The notes beneath the pieces are model-generated. The model saw only the letters and a list, made by a program, of their open reading frames with translations. It made no database searches and had not been told where the DNA came from. The position numbers and the translations under genes are program-made. Positions 26,838-35,082 of a DNA stretch of 61,917 nt are shown one piece after another. Source of the stretch: an uncultured Ruminiclostridium sp. (GTDB lineage: Bacteria > Bacillota > Clostridia > Oscillospirales > Ruminococcaceae); assembly GCA_949878745.1 (NCBI GenBank), contig CATLBH010000008.1:1-61917 (forward strand), read 5' to 3'. Position 1 is the first letter of the stretch. Each line of letters starts with the position of its first letter.

Positions 26838-27122
26838 TCACATACTGAGCATTGTTTTCCAGATAAAATTGAACAGCAGATCCACCGCCCAAATCGCAAC
26901 ACCCGATACCACTATCGTTGTGAGCACTACCACGGTGTTGTTGAAAACCTGCTTTCTCGAAGGCCAGGAAACCTTCTTGAACTCGGACTTTACTTCCTTG
27001 AAGTACTGAATGGGTGACTTCTTGGGCTTTTTGGCGGCGTTTGCCTTTATAGCGGCAAGCTGCTTCGCCTTTTTTTCCTTGTCCGCTGCCTTCTGAGCGC
27101 TTTTATCAAGCTCGTTTGCCAT
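26838..27122 (-). CDS. secE: preprotein translocase subunit SecE
   Basis: A 94-residue single-span form. A basic N-terminal half (residues 10-45, Lys/Ala rich) is followed by FKEVKSEFKKVSWPSRKQVF, the conserved amphipathic helix of SecE, and one membrane helix (VVLTTIVVSGVAIWAVDLLF). It stabilises SecY in the translocon. GGAGG precedes the ATG. Confidence 0.96.
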   Translation of the reverse strand: MANELDKSAQKAADKEKKAKQLAAIKANAAKKPKKSPIQYFKEVKSEFKKVSWPSRKQVFNNTVVVLTTIVVSGVAIWAVDLLFNFIWKTMLSM

Positions 27123-27137
27123 TGCAGGTCCTCCTTT

Positions 27138-27299
27138 TTACTTGGTTTCCTTATGGGGCGTGTGCTTGCGGCAGAATTTGCAGTACTTGTTTATTTCGAT
27201 TCTGTCGGGGTCATTCTTCTTGTTTTTCTTGGTAATGTAGTTGCGCTGCTTGCACTCGGTACAAGCCAAAGTGATTTTAACTCTTGATGTTCCGGCCAT
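27138..27299 (-). CDS. rpmG: 50S ribosomal protein L33 (zinc-binding form)
   Basis: 53 residues: [20 protein letters not shown], then [20 protein letters not shown] and [13 protein letters not shown]. The two pairs CTEC and CKFC mark the zinc-binding (C+) form. AGGAGG lies 7 nt before the ATG at 27299. It is the first gene after a perfect promoter and 15 bp before secE, the common Firmicutes order. Confidence 0.96.
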   Translation of the reverse strand: MAGTSRVKITLACTECKQRNYITKKNKKNDPDRIEINKYCKFCRKHTPHKETK

Positions 27300-27401
27300 T
27301 TCGGCACCTCCTATTTAGATTGTTCTGTTTGCTCGAACTTAAGCCTCCCTCGCGGGGTTATTTTTCGCACAAAAAAATAAACCCCTGTTTGAGGTGATAT
27401 T

Positions 27402-27430
27402 ATTATACCACCTGTATTATGACTTGTCAA
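27402..27430 (-). promoter_or_regulatory. promoter of the rpmG-secE-nusG-rplK-rplA operon
   Basis: A perfect sigma-A promoter on the minus strand, TTGACA, 17 bp, TATAAT, about 100 bp before rpmG. It abuts the 3' end of the ParB-like gene. Confidence 0.9.
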
Positions 27431-27447
27431 TAGATTTTCGGATTTTT

Positions 27448-28059
27448 TTATTTTTTGGAGGCAAAAAAATCGTCGCAGAACTTATTCCACTTTATTTCGT
27501 ACTCGGAATGGGGTAAAAGCTCCATTTTTTCCACGCTTATCACTCCGCGTTTTTTAGCTTCCTCCACAAATTCCAGAACGTAATCGTTCACCTCCGCCTC
27601 AAAGGCTCTTACGGTTTTCCAGCCTTGGGTGACGGCGTAATACAGCCTTGTGTGCCCATCCAGTGAGATATATCTTCCGTCTTTTTTCATGACTGGGATT
27701 ACTATATCGGTTCCGCTGCGGATAAAGCCGGACACCGCCTTCACCTTGTCTTCGTCCGCGTAAAACTGCGAGGGCTGTATCAAGTCGGTGCTCAAAGAAA
27801 AAATATTAACCTTGGGGAATTCGGCTATTATGTTCCCGCTTTTGTCCCGGAAGGAGGTAATGTGTTCGGCGTAGAAGCGGAAGTTTTCGATAAGGGGGGC
27901 GATTTGGGAGTAATCATGGTAATCGACTTCGGCGGAGGTTTCGTCGGTTATGCGGAAGGAGCAGGGGTATTTTCCGTCTGCTATGAAAGCGCCGTGTTGG
28001 TTTAGGATTTCTTGGGGGAAGCGGGGGTCGGTGTAGGAGTTGATTCGTTCTATATCCAT
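27448..28059 (-). CDS. ParB/sulfiredoxin-fold protein of unknown role
   Basis: The 203-residue protein has the ParB-like nuclease/Srx pocket in its second half: VIPVMKKDGRYISLDGHTRLYYAVTQGW, with the DGHTRL turn that in this fold binds a nucleotide. There is no DNA-binding HTH and no ParA partner, so it is not a chromosome-partition ParB. The first 80 residues are not recognised. A GGAGG-like sequence precedes the ATG at 28059. A full family E repeat lies directly upstream. Confidence 0.7.
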   Translation of the reverse strand: MDIERINSYTDPRFPQEILNQHGAFIADGKYPCSFRITDETSAEVDYHDYSQIAPLIENFRFYAEHITSFRDKSGNIIAEFPKVNIFSLSTDLIQPSQFYADEDKVKAVSGFIRSGTDIVIPVMKKDGRYISLDGHTRLYYAVTQGWKTVRAFEAEVNDYVLEFVEEAKKRGVISVEKMELLPHSEYEIKWNKFCDDFFASKK

Positions 28060-28099
28060 TTTTTGGGAGGTCCTTTCTTGTTTGGAATAAAAGATTTAG

Positions 28100-28410
28100 A
28101 GGTTTTTATCGAAAGTTGATTCCTTTATGTGATGTTTTATTTATTGCACGGGCCGTGCAGGGCCGCTCCCGCGGGGGGCTTAAGGTGACACCAAAGGGTG
28201 GGAGAAGGTGAACAGGATTCGCGGTGTTGGCTTTTGGCATAATGTAGCTTGTTTTTATCGGAAACGTACCGGTTCGGCGAATCCTGTCCCCCACTCTCCC
28301 CCCCTTAGGTTTCACCTTAAGAATCCCTTCCTTACCCCCCCTCTGAACGTTTTATTGTCAATATAGGTTTCACTCGGGGAAAATGCTGTTCCGATGAGTG
28401 CTATTATAGC
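28100..28410 (+). repeat. family E repeat, copy 2
   Basis: Near-identical to 5095-5401 from ATCGAAAGTTGATT through GGGCCGCTCCCGCGGG, CTTAAGGTGACACC, the inverted CCTTAGGTTTCACCTTAAG, and AAAATGCTGTTCCGA. It separates the ParB-like and CorA-type genes. Confidence 0.8.
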
Positions 28411-28497
28411 ATGGTAGGTTTTGCTATAAAGTTTTTTCATTTATATAATAACTATATAACCACGCTCTTCGAGCCCTTATCCTATGGAGAAAGGTAA

Positions 28498-28522
28498 GAG
28501 AACGGCGATATGAGCCGTTCTC
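28498..28522 (-). terminator. hairpin after the CorA-type gene
   Basis: GAGAACGGC pairs with GCCGTTCTC just past the stop of the CorA-type gene. The following T-run is weak. Confidence 0.5.
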
Positions 28523-28570
28523 GAAGTTGGAGATTTGTTTTGAATTTATATAACTTTTTTGTTTTTTGCG

Positions 28571-29566
28571 TTACTTGTAAAATTTACTTTTGGAGAGGAT
28601 TATTCCGGCGAGGACTGCGGTTACGGCGGAGAGGGAGAGGGGAAAGATTATGCTGCCGTCATAGGGGAGACCGGATACGTTCATGCCGTAAAAACTAAAT
28701 ACCATGGTGGGGACTTCCATTACTATGGTTATGATGGCGAGAACCTTCATTACTATGTTTAAGTTGTTGGAAATAAGGCTGCCGCAGGTTTCCATGGTGC
28801 CGGAGAGGATGTTTGTGTAGATGTTGCTCATTTCTATGGCTTGTTTCACCTCTATGAGCACGTCCTCGAGAAGGTCCTGATCTTCCTCGTACAGCTTTAT
28901 GATTCGGCCGCGGAGCACTTTTTCCAGAACCGTTTCGGTGGATTTCAGGGAGGTGGAGAAGTAAACCAGGGATTTTTCAAGGCCCAGAAGCTGTATAAGC
29001 TCCTTGTTTTTCATGGACTTGTGAAGCTGTTTTTCCACATAGTTGCTGATTTTGTCTATTTGCTTCAGGTATTGAAGGTATTTTCCGGCTATTCTCAGCA
29101 AAATACAGAAGATAAAGCGGGTTTTGAACTGGGTTTTTATGTTTTTCACCACGTTGTTGGCGAAATCCTCCACTATGGGGTTTTCCTTTAAGCTTACGGT
29201 TATTACGTTGCTGTAGGTGAGGATAATGCTCATTGGGGTGGTGTAATAAGTGATGGCGTCGTCGAAGGACTGTTTTTTCCCTTTTTTCCTTCCTTTTTTC
29301 ATTCCCTTGACGGCCCTTTCTGCTTTTTCGGCTTTTTCGGCTACGGGGTAATCCAGAACTATCAGGGTTTGACCCTCCTCGCTTTCGATACGGGAGGTTT
29401 CCTCCTCGTCCAGAGCGGAGCGGATAAAGTCGCGGTCGACGCCCAGCTCGGTTTCCAGAAGTGAGATTTCCGATTCGGTGGGAGCCACGGCGGAAACCCA
29501 GCAGCCCGGCTCTAAGGTTTCTATCTCGGCGATGGCGCTGCCTTCCGTTTTGTAGTATTTAAGCAT
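28571..29566 (-). CDS. CorA-family divalent metal transporter
   Basis: A 331-residue protein with a long cytoplasmic domain (helical from about 120 to 270) and two C-terminal membrane helices. The signature YGMNV ends the first helix, followed by SGLPYDGS, which replaces the usual MPEL loop, and then the second helix. These proteins form pentameric Mg2+ or Co2+/Ni2+ channels. A Lys-rich stretch (KGMKKGRKKGKK) lies in the N-terminal domain. The start at 29566 has AAGGAG nearby; the longer frame to 29605 has none. No Mg2+ riboswitch is visible in the 183-bp upstream gap. Confidence 0.88.
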   Translation of the reverse strand: MLKYYKTEGSAIAEIETLEPGCWVSAVAPTESEISLLETELGVDRDFIRSALDEEETSRIESEEGQTLIVLDYPVAEKAEKAERAVKGMKKGRKKGKKQSFDDAITYYTTPMSIILTYSNVITVSLKENPIVEDFANNVVKNIKTQFKTRFIFCILLRIAGKYLQYLKQIDKISNYVEKQLHKSMKNKELIQLLGLEKSLVYFSTSLKSTETVLEKVLRGRIIKLYEEDQDLLEDVLIEVKQAIEMSNIYTNILSGTMETCGSLISNNLNIVMKVLAIITIVMEVPTMVFSFYGMNVSGLPYDGSIIFPLSLSAVTAVLAGIILSKSKFYK

Positions 29567-29749
29567 TTTTTCTCCTTTCCCGCCCGAGGACGGGAAGGGG
29601 ATCAAAGGGCTCCTGCCGTGTTTTCCCGCGGGGCGGCCGATATTGAATTGTGGGGAATATGCCCGTACGGGTCGGGTATCATTCTGATCATACCTTCTTT
29701 CTTTTTCGGGGAGATTGTTTTTCCGTTATTCCGTTATTCGGCTGCTGCG

Positions 29750-31654
29750 TTATGTTGAGAGAGTCTGTCTTCCCGCCTTTCTGCGCTTTTTTTCGGCGTA
29801 CATAAGAGCGTCGGATTTTTTTACCAGATCCTCGAAGCCCGGGAATTCGCCTTTTGGGGCGATGTATATACCCATACTGGCAGCCACGGCGTAGGGTTTT
29901 CCCGAATCGGCGTTGTATTTATCCAGATATTCGGCGAAACGGGCGCGTACGCACTCGCAATTCTTGTCGCAGGGATAAACCGCCAGCATTTCGTCGCCGC
30001 CGAAGCGCGTGCAGACGGCTTCGGGTGGACAGGCGCTTTTCAGGGCGAGGGCGACGGTGTGAATGGCGCTGTCGCCTTCCTCGTGGCCGAAGCTGTCGTT
30101 TATGTATTTAAGGCCGTCCAGATCGCACATTATTACCGCCAGAGAGGAATCGCCGCCCGCCCTTTCGGTAAGCCTTTCGTATTCGGTACAGAAACCGCGG
30201 CGGTTATAAAGCCCCGTAAGCACGTCGGTGCCCGACATTTTCTCTATCCTTTTCAGGAGATAGTGCTTATGTCTCAGGTTTATAAGGCCGCCCAAGGCGT
30301 TGTTCAACATATTCACGGTCTGGGGGATTTTATAGTAGCTTCCCACATGATATTCCCTGAAATGGAAGCAGACATAGCCGAAGGAGACGCCCAGATAGTG
30401 AAGGGCGGTAAAGACAAGGCTTCGGCCGTTAGTAAGATAAAAGTCCAAGGTAGGTATTATCTCGCGTTCCGATATTGTAAATGGTGAGAAGTCCTCGCCC
30501 TTCGTCTGATTGTAATTTATCATATCGCTGTCGTAAAGAAGATAAAGGCCGTTTTCGGAACGGGAGCTTTCCTCCGGATTCATCGATTCGTCAATGTATT
30601 CGGTTTTTATAAGGCAGCACATATCGTACATAAGATTGCTGGCGTGAATGACGGGGGCTATATCCTCAAAGGAGGAGCTTTGCTGTATTTTCGCGGCTAT
30701 TTCCGAGAGGATTATGTTTTCGTCCTGGAAGCGGCAGAACATATTCGTCTGTTCGTTAAACAGGACGGCGGCGTCGGATTTGTTCCCGCACTCGCAGCCG
30801 CAGGACTCGTTATATACCGGCTCGGGGGCGGCCATCATATATCCCTCCGGGGCTTTTCCGCCGAATATGGCGATGAGGGAATCGGTTATCATTGCGGCTA
30901 AGGTTTTGCTGCTGATACAGGCGGAGGTCATGGTGGGGGAGGAGCTGTATATGGTGTCGATACAATCGTAGCCCACCACTATAACGTCTTGGGGAACGGA
31001 TAAGCCCTTGCTTTGGAGAAAGACGGAGACCGATATCGCCATTTGGTCGTTGGCGCAGACGAAGGCGCGGGGAAGGCGGTTAAGCTCCAAAAGCTTTTTG
31101 GCGGCGGCCACCGCGGGATCCGCCCAGAAGTCACCGTAGCTCACCATATCGTAATCAAAGGGGATTCCGCGCTTTTCCACCGCTGTTTTAAAGGCTTCTA
31201 TTCGGCTGTCGGAATATTTGTTGCCTTTGGGGCCCGCTATCATATGAAAATCGTCAATGCCGTGCCTTTTTATCAGATGATCCACCAGGGTTTCTATTCC
31301 GAGGCCGTGAACGTATTCGATATTCAGGCAGCCGTCGCAGCACTCGCCAAGCGAGATCACGGGGAGGTTCATTTCGCGGGCGCGTTTCACCGCGTTTTCG
31401 CAGACGGCTTTGTTTCCCACTCGGCTTGAATCCAGAATCACGGCGTCCACGAAGTCGGAATCGTAAAGGCCGTATACCGAGATTTGGGGGTCGGTTTCGT
31501 TCAGCTCGGTGTCGGATTGGGTGATACAGTTGTATACGAAAAGGCGGTAGTCGATATCGAGAAAGATTTTTTCCAGGGTGTTGATAAGCTTATGGCACTC
31601 TCTTTCCTGTATTCGGGAGGTTAGGAAGGCTATTATTTTGTATTTTCCGATCAT
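29750..31654 (-). CDS. LacI/periplasmic-binding-type sensor fused to a GGDEF domain
   Basis: A 634-residue protein with no signal peptide or membrane segment. Residues 1-285 resemble the sugar-binding domain of LacI-type regulators (GPKGNKYSDSRIEAF, CANDQMAISV, PQDVIVVGYD) but lack the HTH. A cysteine cluster (CGCEC, 285-289) follows, then a GAF-like stretch 310-455 and a GGDEF domain 470-630 with DVLTGLYNRRGF and an intact GGDEM at 552-556. I see no RxxD inhibitory site just before it. It is probably an active cytoplasmic diguanylate cyclase responding to a small ligand. Confidence 0.85.
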   Translation of the reverse strand: MIGKYKIIAFLTSRIQERECHKLINTLEKIFLDIDYRLFVYNCITQSDTELNETDPQISVYGLYDSDFVDAVILDSSRVGNKAVCENAVKRAREMNLPVISLGECCDGCLNIEYVHGLGIETLVDHLIKRHGIDDFHMIAGPKGNKYSDSRIEAFKTAVEKRGIPFDYDMVSYGDFWADPAVAAAKKLLELNRLPRAFVCANDQMAISVSVFLQSKGLSVPQDVIVVGYDCIDTIYSSSPTMTSACISSKTLAAMITDSLIAIFGGKAPEGYMMAAPEPVYNESCGCECGNKSDAAVLFNEQTNMFCRFQDENIILSEIAAKIQQSSSFEDIAPVIHASNLMYDMCCLIKTEYIDESMNPEESSRSENGLYLLYDSDMINYNQTKGEDFSPFTISEREIIPTLDFYLTNGRSLVFTALHYLGVSFGYVCFHFREYHVGSYYKIPQTVNMLNNALGGLINLRHKHYLLKRIEKMSGTDVLTGLYNRRGFCTEYERLTERAGGDSSLAVIMCDLDGLKYINDSFGHEEGDSAIHTVALALKSACPPEAVCTRFGGDEMLAVYPCDKNCECVRARFAEYLDKYNADSGKPYAVAASMGIYIAPKGEFPGFEDLVKKSDALMYAEKKRRKAGRQTLST

Positions 31655-31828
31655 ATGGGTACTCCGTTTCGGGATTTCTCACTGTGATGAAAAGAGAAAT
31701 GGGGGATAAAAACTGTTAGTTTAATTGTACATTATTTTTATGGTAATGTCAATATTCGGAGGGGGAAAAATGACGGGAAGTTGAATAGAGGCGAATTGGG
31801 GAAATGAAAAACTTATGAGTTATACCAA

Positions 31829-32057
31829 GAACCTGTCCACATAGGAACTGGCACGCGTCTTTTCGGCAGATTTTGCCGATGACTGCGTATCGTCATTTGC
31901 TTTGCTGTCGGCCGTCCTTGCGCCGACTTTGGGCAAATGACCGAACACCTCGTGTGTTAAAATTTCTTGACTTGCGACAGCAAGCCGGCGAAATTTTGCC
32001 TTGTCCTCGACAAAATCTGCTCGAAAATCCACGCACCGTTCCTATGTGGACAGGTTC
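31829..32057 (-). repeat. family B element, copy B1
   Basis: Ends GAACCTGTCCACATAGGAAC and GTTCCTATGTGGACAGGTTC form a 20-bp inverted repeat. CAA precedes and TAA follows (imperfect 3-bp duplication). Inside is the stem TTGCCCAAAGTCGGCGC. It has no family A insert at TGACCGAACACCTCG, the point where A9 and A13 sit in B4 and B5. Confidence 0.8.
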
Positions 32058-32103
32058 TAAGCTTTGGTCAGATTATAGACAAAAAATGTTGACCAAAGAT
32101 TAG
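32058..32103 (-). repeat. half of a family A element
   Basis: Single hairpin CTTTGGTCAGATTATAGACA ... TGACCAAAGATTAG, the second stem of subfamily a. Its end is split by the 24-bp element C3. Confidence 0.7.
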
Positions 32104-32127
32104 GGAACCGATTTAATCAGTGGTTCC
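32104..32127. repeat. family C deletion derivative C3 (24 bp)
   Basis: Only the two ends remain: GGAACCGATTTAATCA joined to GTGGTTCC. TTAG is duplicated at 32100-32103 and 32128-32131, inside the ATTAGTATT terminus of a family A half-element. Confidence 0.8.
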
Positions 32128-32251
32128 TTAGTATTAATTGAAACATAGGGAAACAGCAATTAGCGGAACAGGGTTTTGTTCGAGTGAAGGAATCGGGGAG
32201 AATATAGGTTGGAAAATGGAGAGAAAAGGGGGAATTGTGTAAAAGCTTTGG

Positions 32252-32420
32252 GGGGAGGGATTGGCGGCGGCGCAGCCGCGAACGGAGCGGAAGCGGAGTG
32301 AGCCGACGCGGAGCGTCGTCAAATTTTCCATTAGGAAAATTTGGGCTGCGCTCCCTGCTGTGGGGCAGTTTTGGCGTAGGAGCAGTTTTGATTGATGGGG
32401 CGGTTTGCGGAAGGTGACAG
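32252..32420 (+). repeat. family D repeat, copy 2
   Basis: Same core as 5555-5718 (GGCGCAGCCGCGAACGGAGC, GTGAGCCGACGCGGAGCG, GTAGGAGCAG). The central palindrome varies: AAATTTTCC/GGAAAATTT. GGGTACGCAAT follows at 32436. Confidence 0.75.
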
Positions 32421-32487
32421 ATGAGACGGAAATAAAGTGTTTACGGGTACGCAATCATTGGAACGGGGTTTTGTGCGAGTGAAAGGT

Positions 32488-32560
32488 ATATTGACAATAA
32501 AACACTAAGAGGGGGGGAAGGGATTCTTAAGGTGAAACCTAAGGGGGGAGAAGTACATTC
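32488..32560 (-). repeat. family E remnant
   Basis: ATTGACAATAAAACACT, AGGGATTCTTAAGGTGAAAC and CTAAGGGGGGAGAAG match one end of the family E repeats in reverse; the rest is missing. Confidence 0.6.
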
Positions 32561-32687
32561 AACACACTTTGCGGACGCTGCCCGCAATTTTGGCTTCTCC
32601 AAAACCGTGTATTGGAACAGTTTCTTATTTATTTTGCAGTCCTTACATAAATGTAAGATAACCGGCGGGAATTGTCACCGCTTAAGA

Positions 32688-32716
32688 TTGTGAAAAAAGT
32701 TCGGATTCGGTATACT
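32688..32716 (+). promoter_or_regulatory. sigma-A promoter of the GT51 gene
   Basis: TTGTGA, 17 bp, TATACT, about 45 bp before the ATG, with AAAGGAGAGG between. Confidence 0.75.
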
Positions 32717-32760
32717 GTAAGTGCCCCCAAAAAAATCGTAGGAGAAAAGGAGAGGGAAAG

Positions 32761-33453
32761 ATGAAGAAAATAGTTATCGGCTTTTTATTCGCGGCGCTGT
32801 TCGTTTTTTCGGCGGCGGCGATTTGGATCACGGCCATGGGATACCGTATGTTCGCTGAGGCGCTGGAAAACAAGAGTTTAAAAGAGGCGGCGGAGGAGAT
32901 TCGTGAACAGGAAAGCTTTACGCCGCTGAACGAGCTTCCCGATACCTACCTCAAGGCGATAATCGCGGCGGAGGATCGGCGTTTTTTCAGCCACCGAGGC
33001 GTCGACCCCGTTTCTATAGCAAGGGCGGTCTGGCACAACCTCCTTTCGGGCAGTCTCGCGGAAGGGGGAAGCACAATCACACAGCAGCTGGCCAAAAACC
33101 TATTCTTTACGCAGGAGAAAAGCTTCGTCAGAAAGGCGGCGGAGGTGTTTATGGCGGTGAGGATAGAAAGCGAGTACAGCAAGGAGGAAATACTTGAGCT
33201 TTACGTTAACTGTATTTATTTCGGGGACGGGTATTATTGCGTGAAGGACGCTTCGATGGGGTATTTCGGAAAGGCGCCTGAGGATATGGACGATTACGAG
33301 TGTACAATGCTGGCGGGAATTCCCAACGCGCCTTCGGTTTACGCGCCTACGGAGAATATCGAGTTGGCGAGGGAGAGACAGAAGCAGGTGGTTGAGTGTA
33401 TGGTGAGGTGCGGATTTATTTCGGAGGAGGGGGAGGTGGGGTGCGCGGGGTAG
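32761..33453 (+). CDS. monofunctional peptidoglycan glycosyltransferase (GT51)
   Basis: A 230-residue protein with an N-terminal membrane anchor (residues 4-25) and a GT51 domain: AAEDRRFFSHRGVDP with catalytic Glu71, GGSTITQQLAKNLF (102-115), RKAAEVFMAVRIE, KEEILELYVNCIYFG and LAGIPNAPSVYAP. It polymerises lipid II outside the membrane. No transpeptidase domain follows, so it is MtgA/Sgt-like. AAAGGAG lies before the ATG and the promoter is clear. It sits in a repeat-rich region. Confidence 0.93.
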   Translation: MKKIVIGFLFAALFVFSAAAIWITAMGYRMFAEALENKSLKEAAEEIREQESFTPLNELPDTYLKAIIAAEDRRFFSHRGVDPVSIARAVWHNLLSGSLAEGGSTITQQLAKNLFFTQEKSFVRKAAEVFMAVRIESEYSKEEILELYVNCIYFGDGYYCVKDASMGYFGKAPEDMDDYECTMLAGIPNAPSVYAPTENIELARERQKQVVECMVRCGFISEEGEVGCAG

Positions 33454-33515
33454 GCAGCGCAGGTTGGCATTTTGTAAGAGTTTTCGGGAGATTGGAATTA
33501 TAAAGGAGAGATTAA

Positions 33516-33872
33516 ATGAAAAAAATAATTTTTGTTGTTGTCGGGATTATCGGGTTGTTGGGGTTGTTTCTTTTCAGAATGGTGTTTACAGATGACGCTA
33601 AGGAGTTTTATTATGTTAAGATAAATAACGGGAAAATCGAAAAGCAGGAATCGCGGGGAGGGGTTATTGATTTTACCGGGGGAATGGCATACGGATACAG
33701 GTTAAAGGGGTATAACGAAAATGGGGAGGAGAAGGAGCTGTATTTGGGGAGTGAAAGGGTTCTGAAGGACAGGGCGGTGTTGAAGGTGGGAGTGGTACCG
33801 ATAAGGGGAGTTGTGGAATGGGAGGAGGTTGAGTTGGAGGAGGTACCGGAGATGGTTAGGGGAAGGCTGTGA
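33516..33872 (+). CDS. YxeA-family small secreted or anchored protein
   Basis: 118 residues: a hydrophobic N-terminal segment (MKKIIFVVVGIIGLLGLFLF) and a small domain with EFYYVKINNGKIEK, GYRLKGYNENGEEKELYL, AVLKVGVVPIRGVVEWEEV. This pattern fits the YxeA/DUF1093 family, whose function is unknown. AAAGGAG lies 8 nt before the ATG. It follows the GT51 gene by 62 bp on the same strand, so shared transcription is likely. Confidence 0.72.
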   Translation: MKKIIFVVVGIIGLLGLFLFRMVFTDDAKEFYYVKINNGKIEKQESRGGVIDFTGGMAYGYRLKGYNENGEEKELYLGSERVLKDRAVLKVGVVPIRGVVEWEEVELEEVPEMVRGRL

Positions 33873-33911
33873 TTATTGGGATTGTTCGGAAATACGGGAG
33901 AGAAGATTTTA

Positions 33912-34022
33912 TACTAATTTCATCTTAAAAAGGTTCTAACCTTTTTAAGATGAAATTACGCCCGAAGCACTATTTTCAAATTATCCACTAAATTATCCAA
34001 TCCTTTTAATTTGAAAATAGTG
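33912..34022 (+). repeat. family A element, copy A6
   Basis: Subfamily b. Stems CTAATTTCATCTTAAAAAGG and CTATTTTCAAATTA with complements, linker CGCCCGAAGCAC. TTA is duplicated at 33909-33911 and 34023-34025. About 95% the same as A8 at 34961. Confidence 0.85.
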
Positions 34023-34089
34023 TTAGAGATATATTTAATTTTCAATGAGCGACCTCAGAGGAGTTCGGCGTTTCCGACGAAAGCGTAAT

Positions 34090-34176
34090 ACTAATTGTTA
34101 ATCAATCTGTTGACAAACAGATTGATTAACAATCACACCCAAAGCACTATTAGCAAATCAGTATGATTAATAGTAT
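34090..34176 (+). repeat. family A element, copy A7
   Basis: Subfamily c. First stem TTGTTAATCAATCTG/CAGATTGATTAACAA, linker ACACCCAAAGCAC, short second hairpin CTATTA...TAATAG. TAA is duplicated at 34087-34089 and 34177-34179. Confidence 0.85.
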
Positions 34177-34272
34177 AATGGGTTCCGGAAGGAATGGGGG
34201 ACTGTGGACAAGCGGCGAAGATCGGGGAATGAGGGGGTGTGTTTTTATGACATTTCGGGGGGGAGTAAGGGG

Positions 34273-34320
34273 TTAAGGGGGGTGGGTTGGGGTATGCTTG
34301 TTTTTTATGAGCTCTTGCAT
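34273..34320 (-). CDS. micro-ORF 2 (15 codons plus stop region, proline-rich end)
   Basis: ATG at 34320 with AAAGGAG 5 nt upstream encodes MQELIKNKHTPTHPP and then TAA. It resembles the micro-ORF 90 bp upstream in its first codons (GAGCTCA, AAAAAACAA). No larger ORF follows in either frame. Possibilities are a leader peptide, a tiny protein, or the start of a gene whose body is lost. Confidence 0.35.
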   Translation of the reverse strand: MQELIKNKHTPTHPP

Positions 34321-34408
34321 TTTTTCTCCTTTCTTCGGGTCTGATCTTCGTCGGGCTTGGGACAGGTTTTTTTGTTTTTTGGGGGGTGGGCTGCGGGCGG
34401 GGGTGGTA

Positions 34409-34453
34409 TTAGGGGGGAGGGGTTTGGGTTTTGTTTTTTTTGAGCTCTGACAT
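34409..34453 (-). CDS. micro-ORF 1 (14 codons, ends PPP)
   Basis: ATG at 34453 with AAAGGAG 6 nt upstream encodes MSELKKNKTQTPPP and then TAA. It is the first ORF after the consensus promoter at 34495-34523. A triple proline before the stop would slow ribosomes without EF-P. No known family can be assigned at this length. Confidence 0.4.
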   Translation of the reverse strand: MSELKKNKTQTPPP

Positions 34454-34494
34454 TTGGGACTCCTTTCTTTTTATTTTCCTTTCGGTATAATTAT

Positions 34495-34523
34495 ATTATA
34501 CTCGGTGTGAGGGGGATTGTCAA
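34495..34523 (-). promoter_or_regulatory. perfect sigma-A promoter upstream of two micro-ORFs
   Basis: TTGACA, 17 bp, TATAAT on the minus strand, about 40 bp before micro-ORF 1. No normal-size minus-strand gene follows; the next genes downstream (33872 and below) are on the plus strand. Confidence 0.8.
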
Positions 34524-34649
34524 TAGCTTTGAAAAAGTTTGTTAAAAGTGAATAAGTGTGTGGGGGAATTTTGGGGGAATTGGTTGTATAATTTGACGAT
34601 ACTCTTTAGGGGTGGGGGAAGGTTTTTTATATGGTAAAGGGTTCGGGGA

Positions 34650-34815
34650 GGGATTGGGGACGGCGCAGCCGCGAACGGAGCGGGAGCGGAGTGAGCCGAC
34701 GCGGAGCGAATGCGGAGCGGCGACTGATTTTCCGTTAGGAAAATCAGGGCTGCGCCCACTGCTGTGGGGTAGTTTTTGCGTAGGGACGGTTTGGATTGAT
34801 GGGGGTGGGCGGCGG
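34650..34815 (+). repeat. family D repeat, copy 3
   Basis: Same core as the other two copies and closest to 5555-5718 (GCGGAGCGGCGACTGATTTT, then GAAAATCAGGGCTGCGCC). GGGTACGCAAT follows at 34843. Confidence 0.75.
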
Positions 34816-34960
34816 AGGGTGCTTTGTATGGCGGAAAGAAATGGTTTCACGGGTACGCAATCGGCGACAGTAATTTATTCAACATTCGATATAAGCCTTT
34901 ATCCCATTTGGGTAAGCAGTTTTAAAGTTAACGACTCACTTCGTTTAGCAAAACTTTTAA

Positions 34961-35071
34961 TACTAATTTCATCTTAAAAAGGTTCTAACCTTTTTAAGAT
35001 GAAATTACACCCAAAGGACTATTTTCAAATTATCCACTAAATTTTGCAATCTTTTTAATTTGAAAATAGTA
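34961..35071 (+). repeat. family A element, copy A8
   Basis: Subfamily b, like A6, with linker ACACCCAAAGGAC. TAA is duplicated at 34958-34960 and 35072-35074. It ends 12 bp before the promoter of the next gene. Confidence 0.85.
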
Positions 35072-35082
35072 TAAATCCCCTC

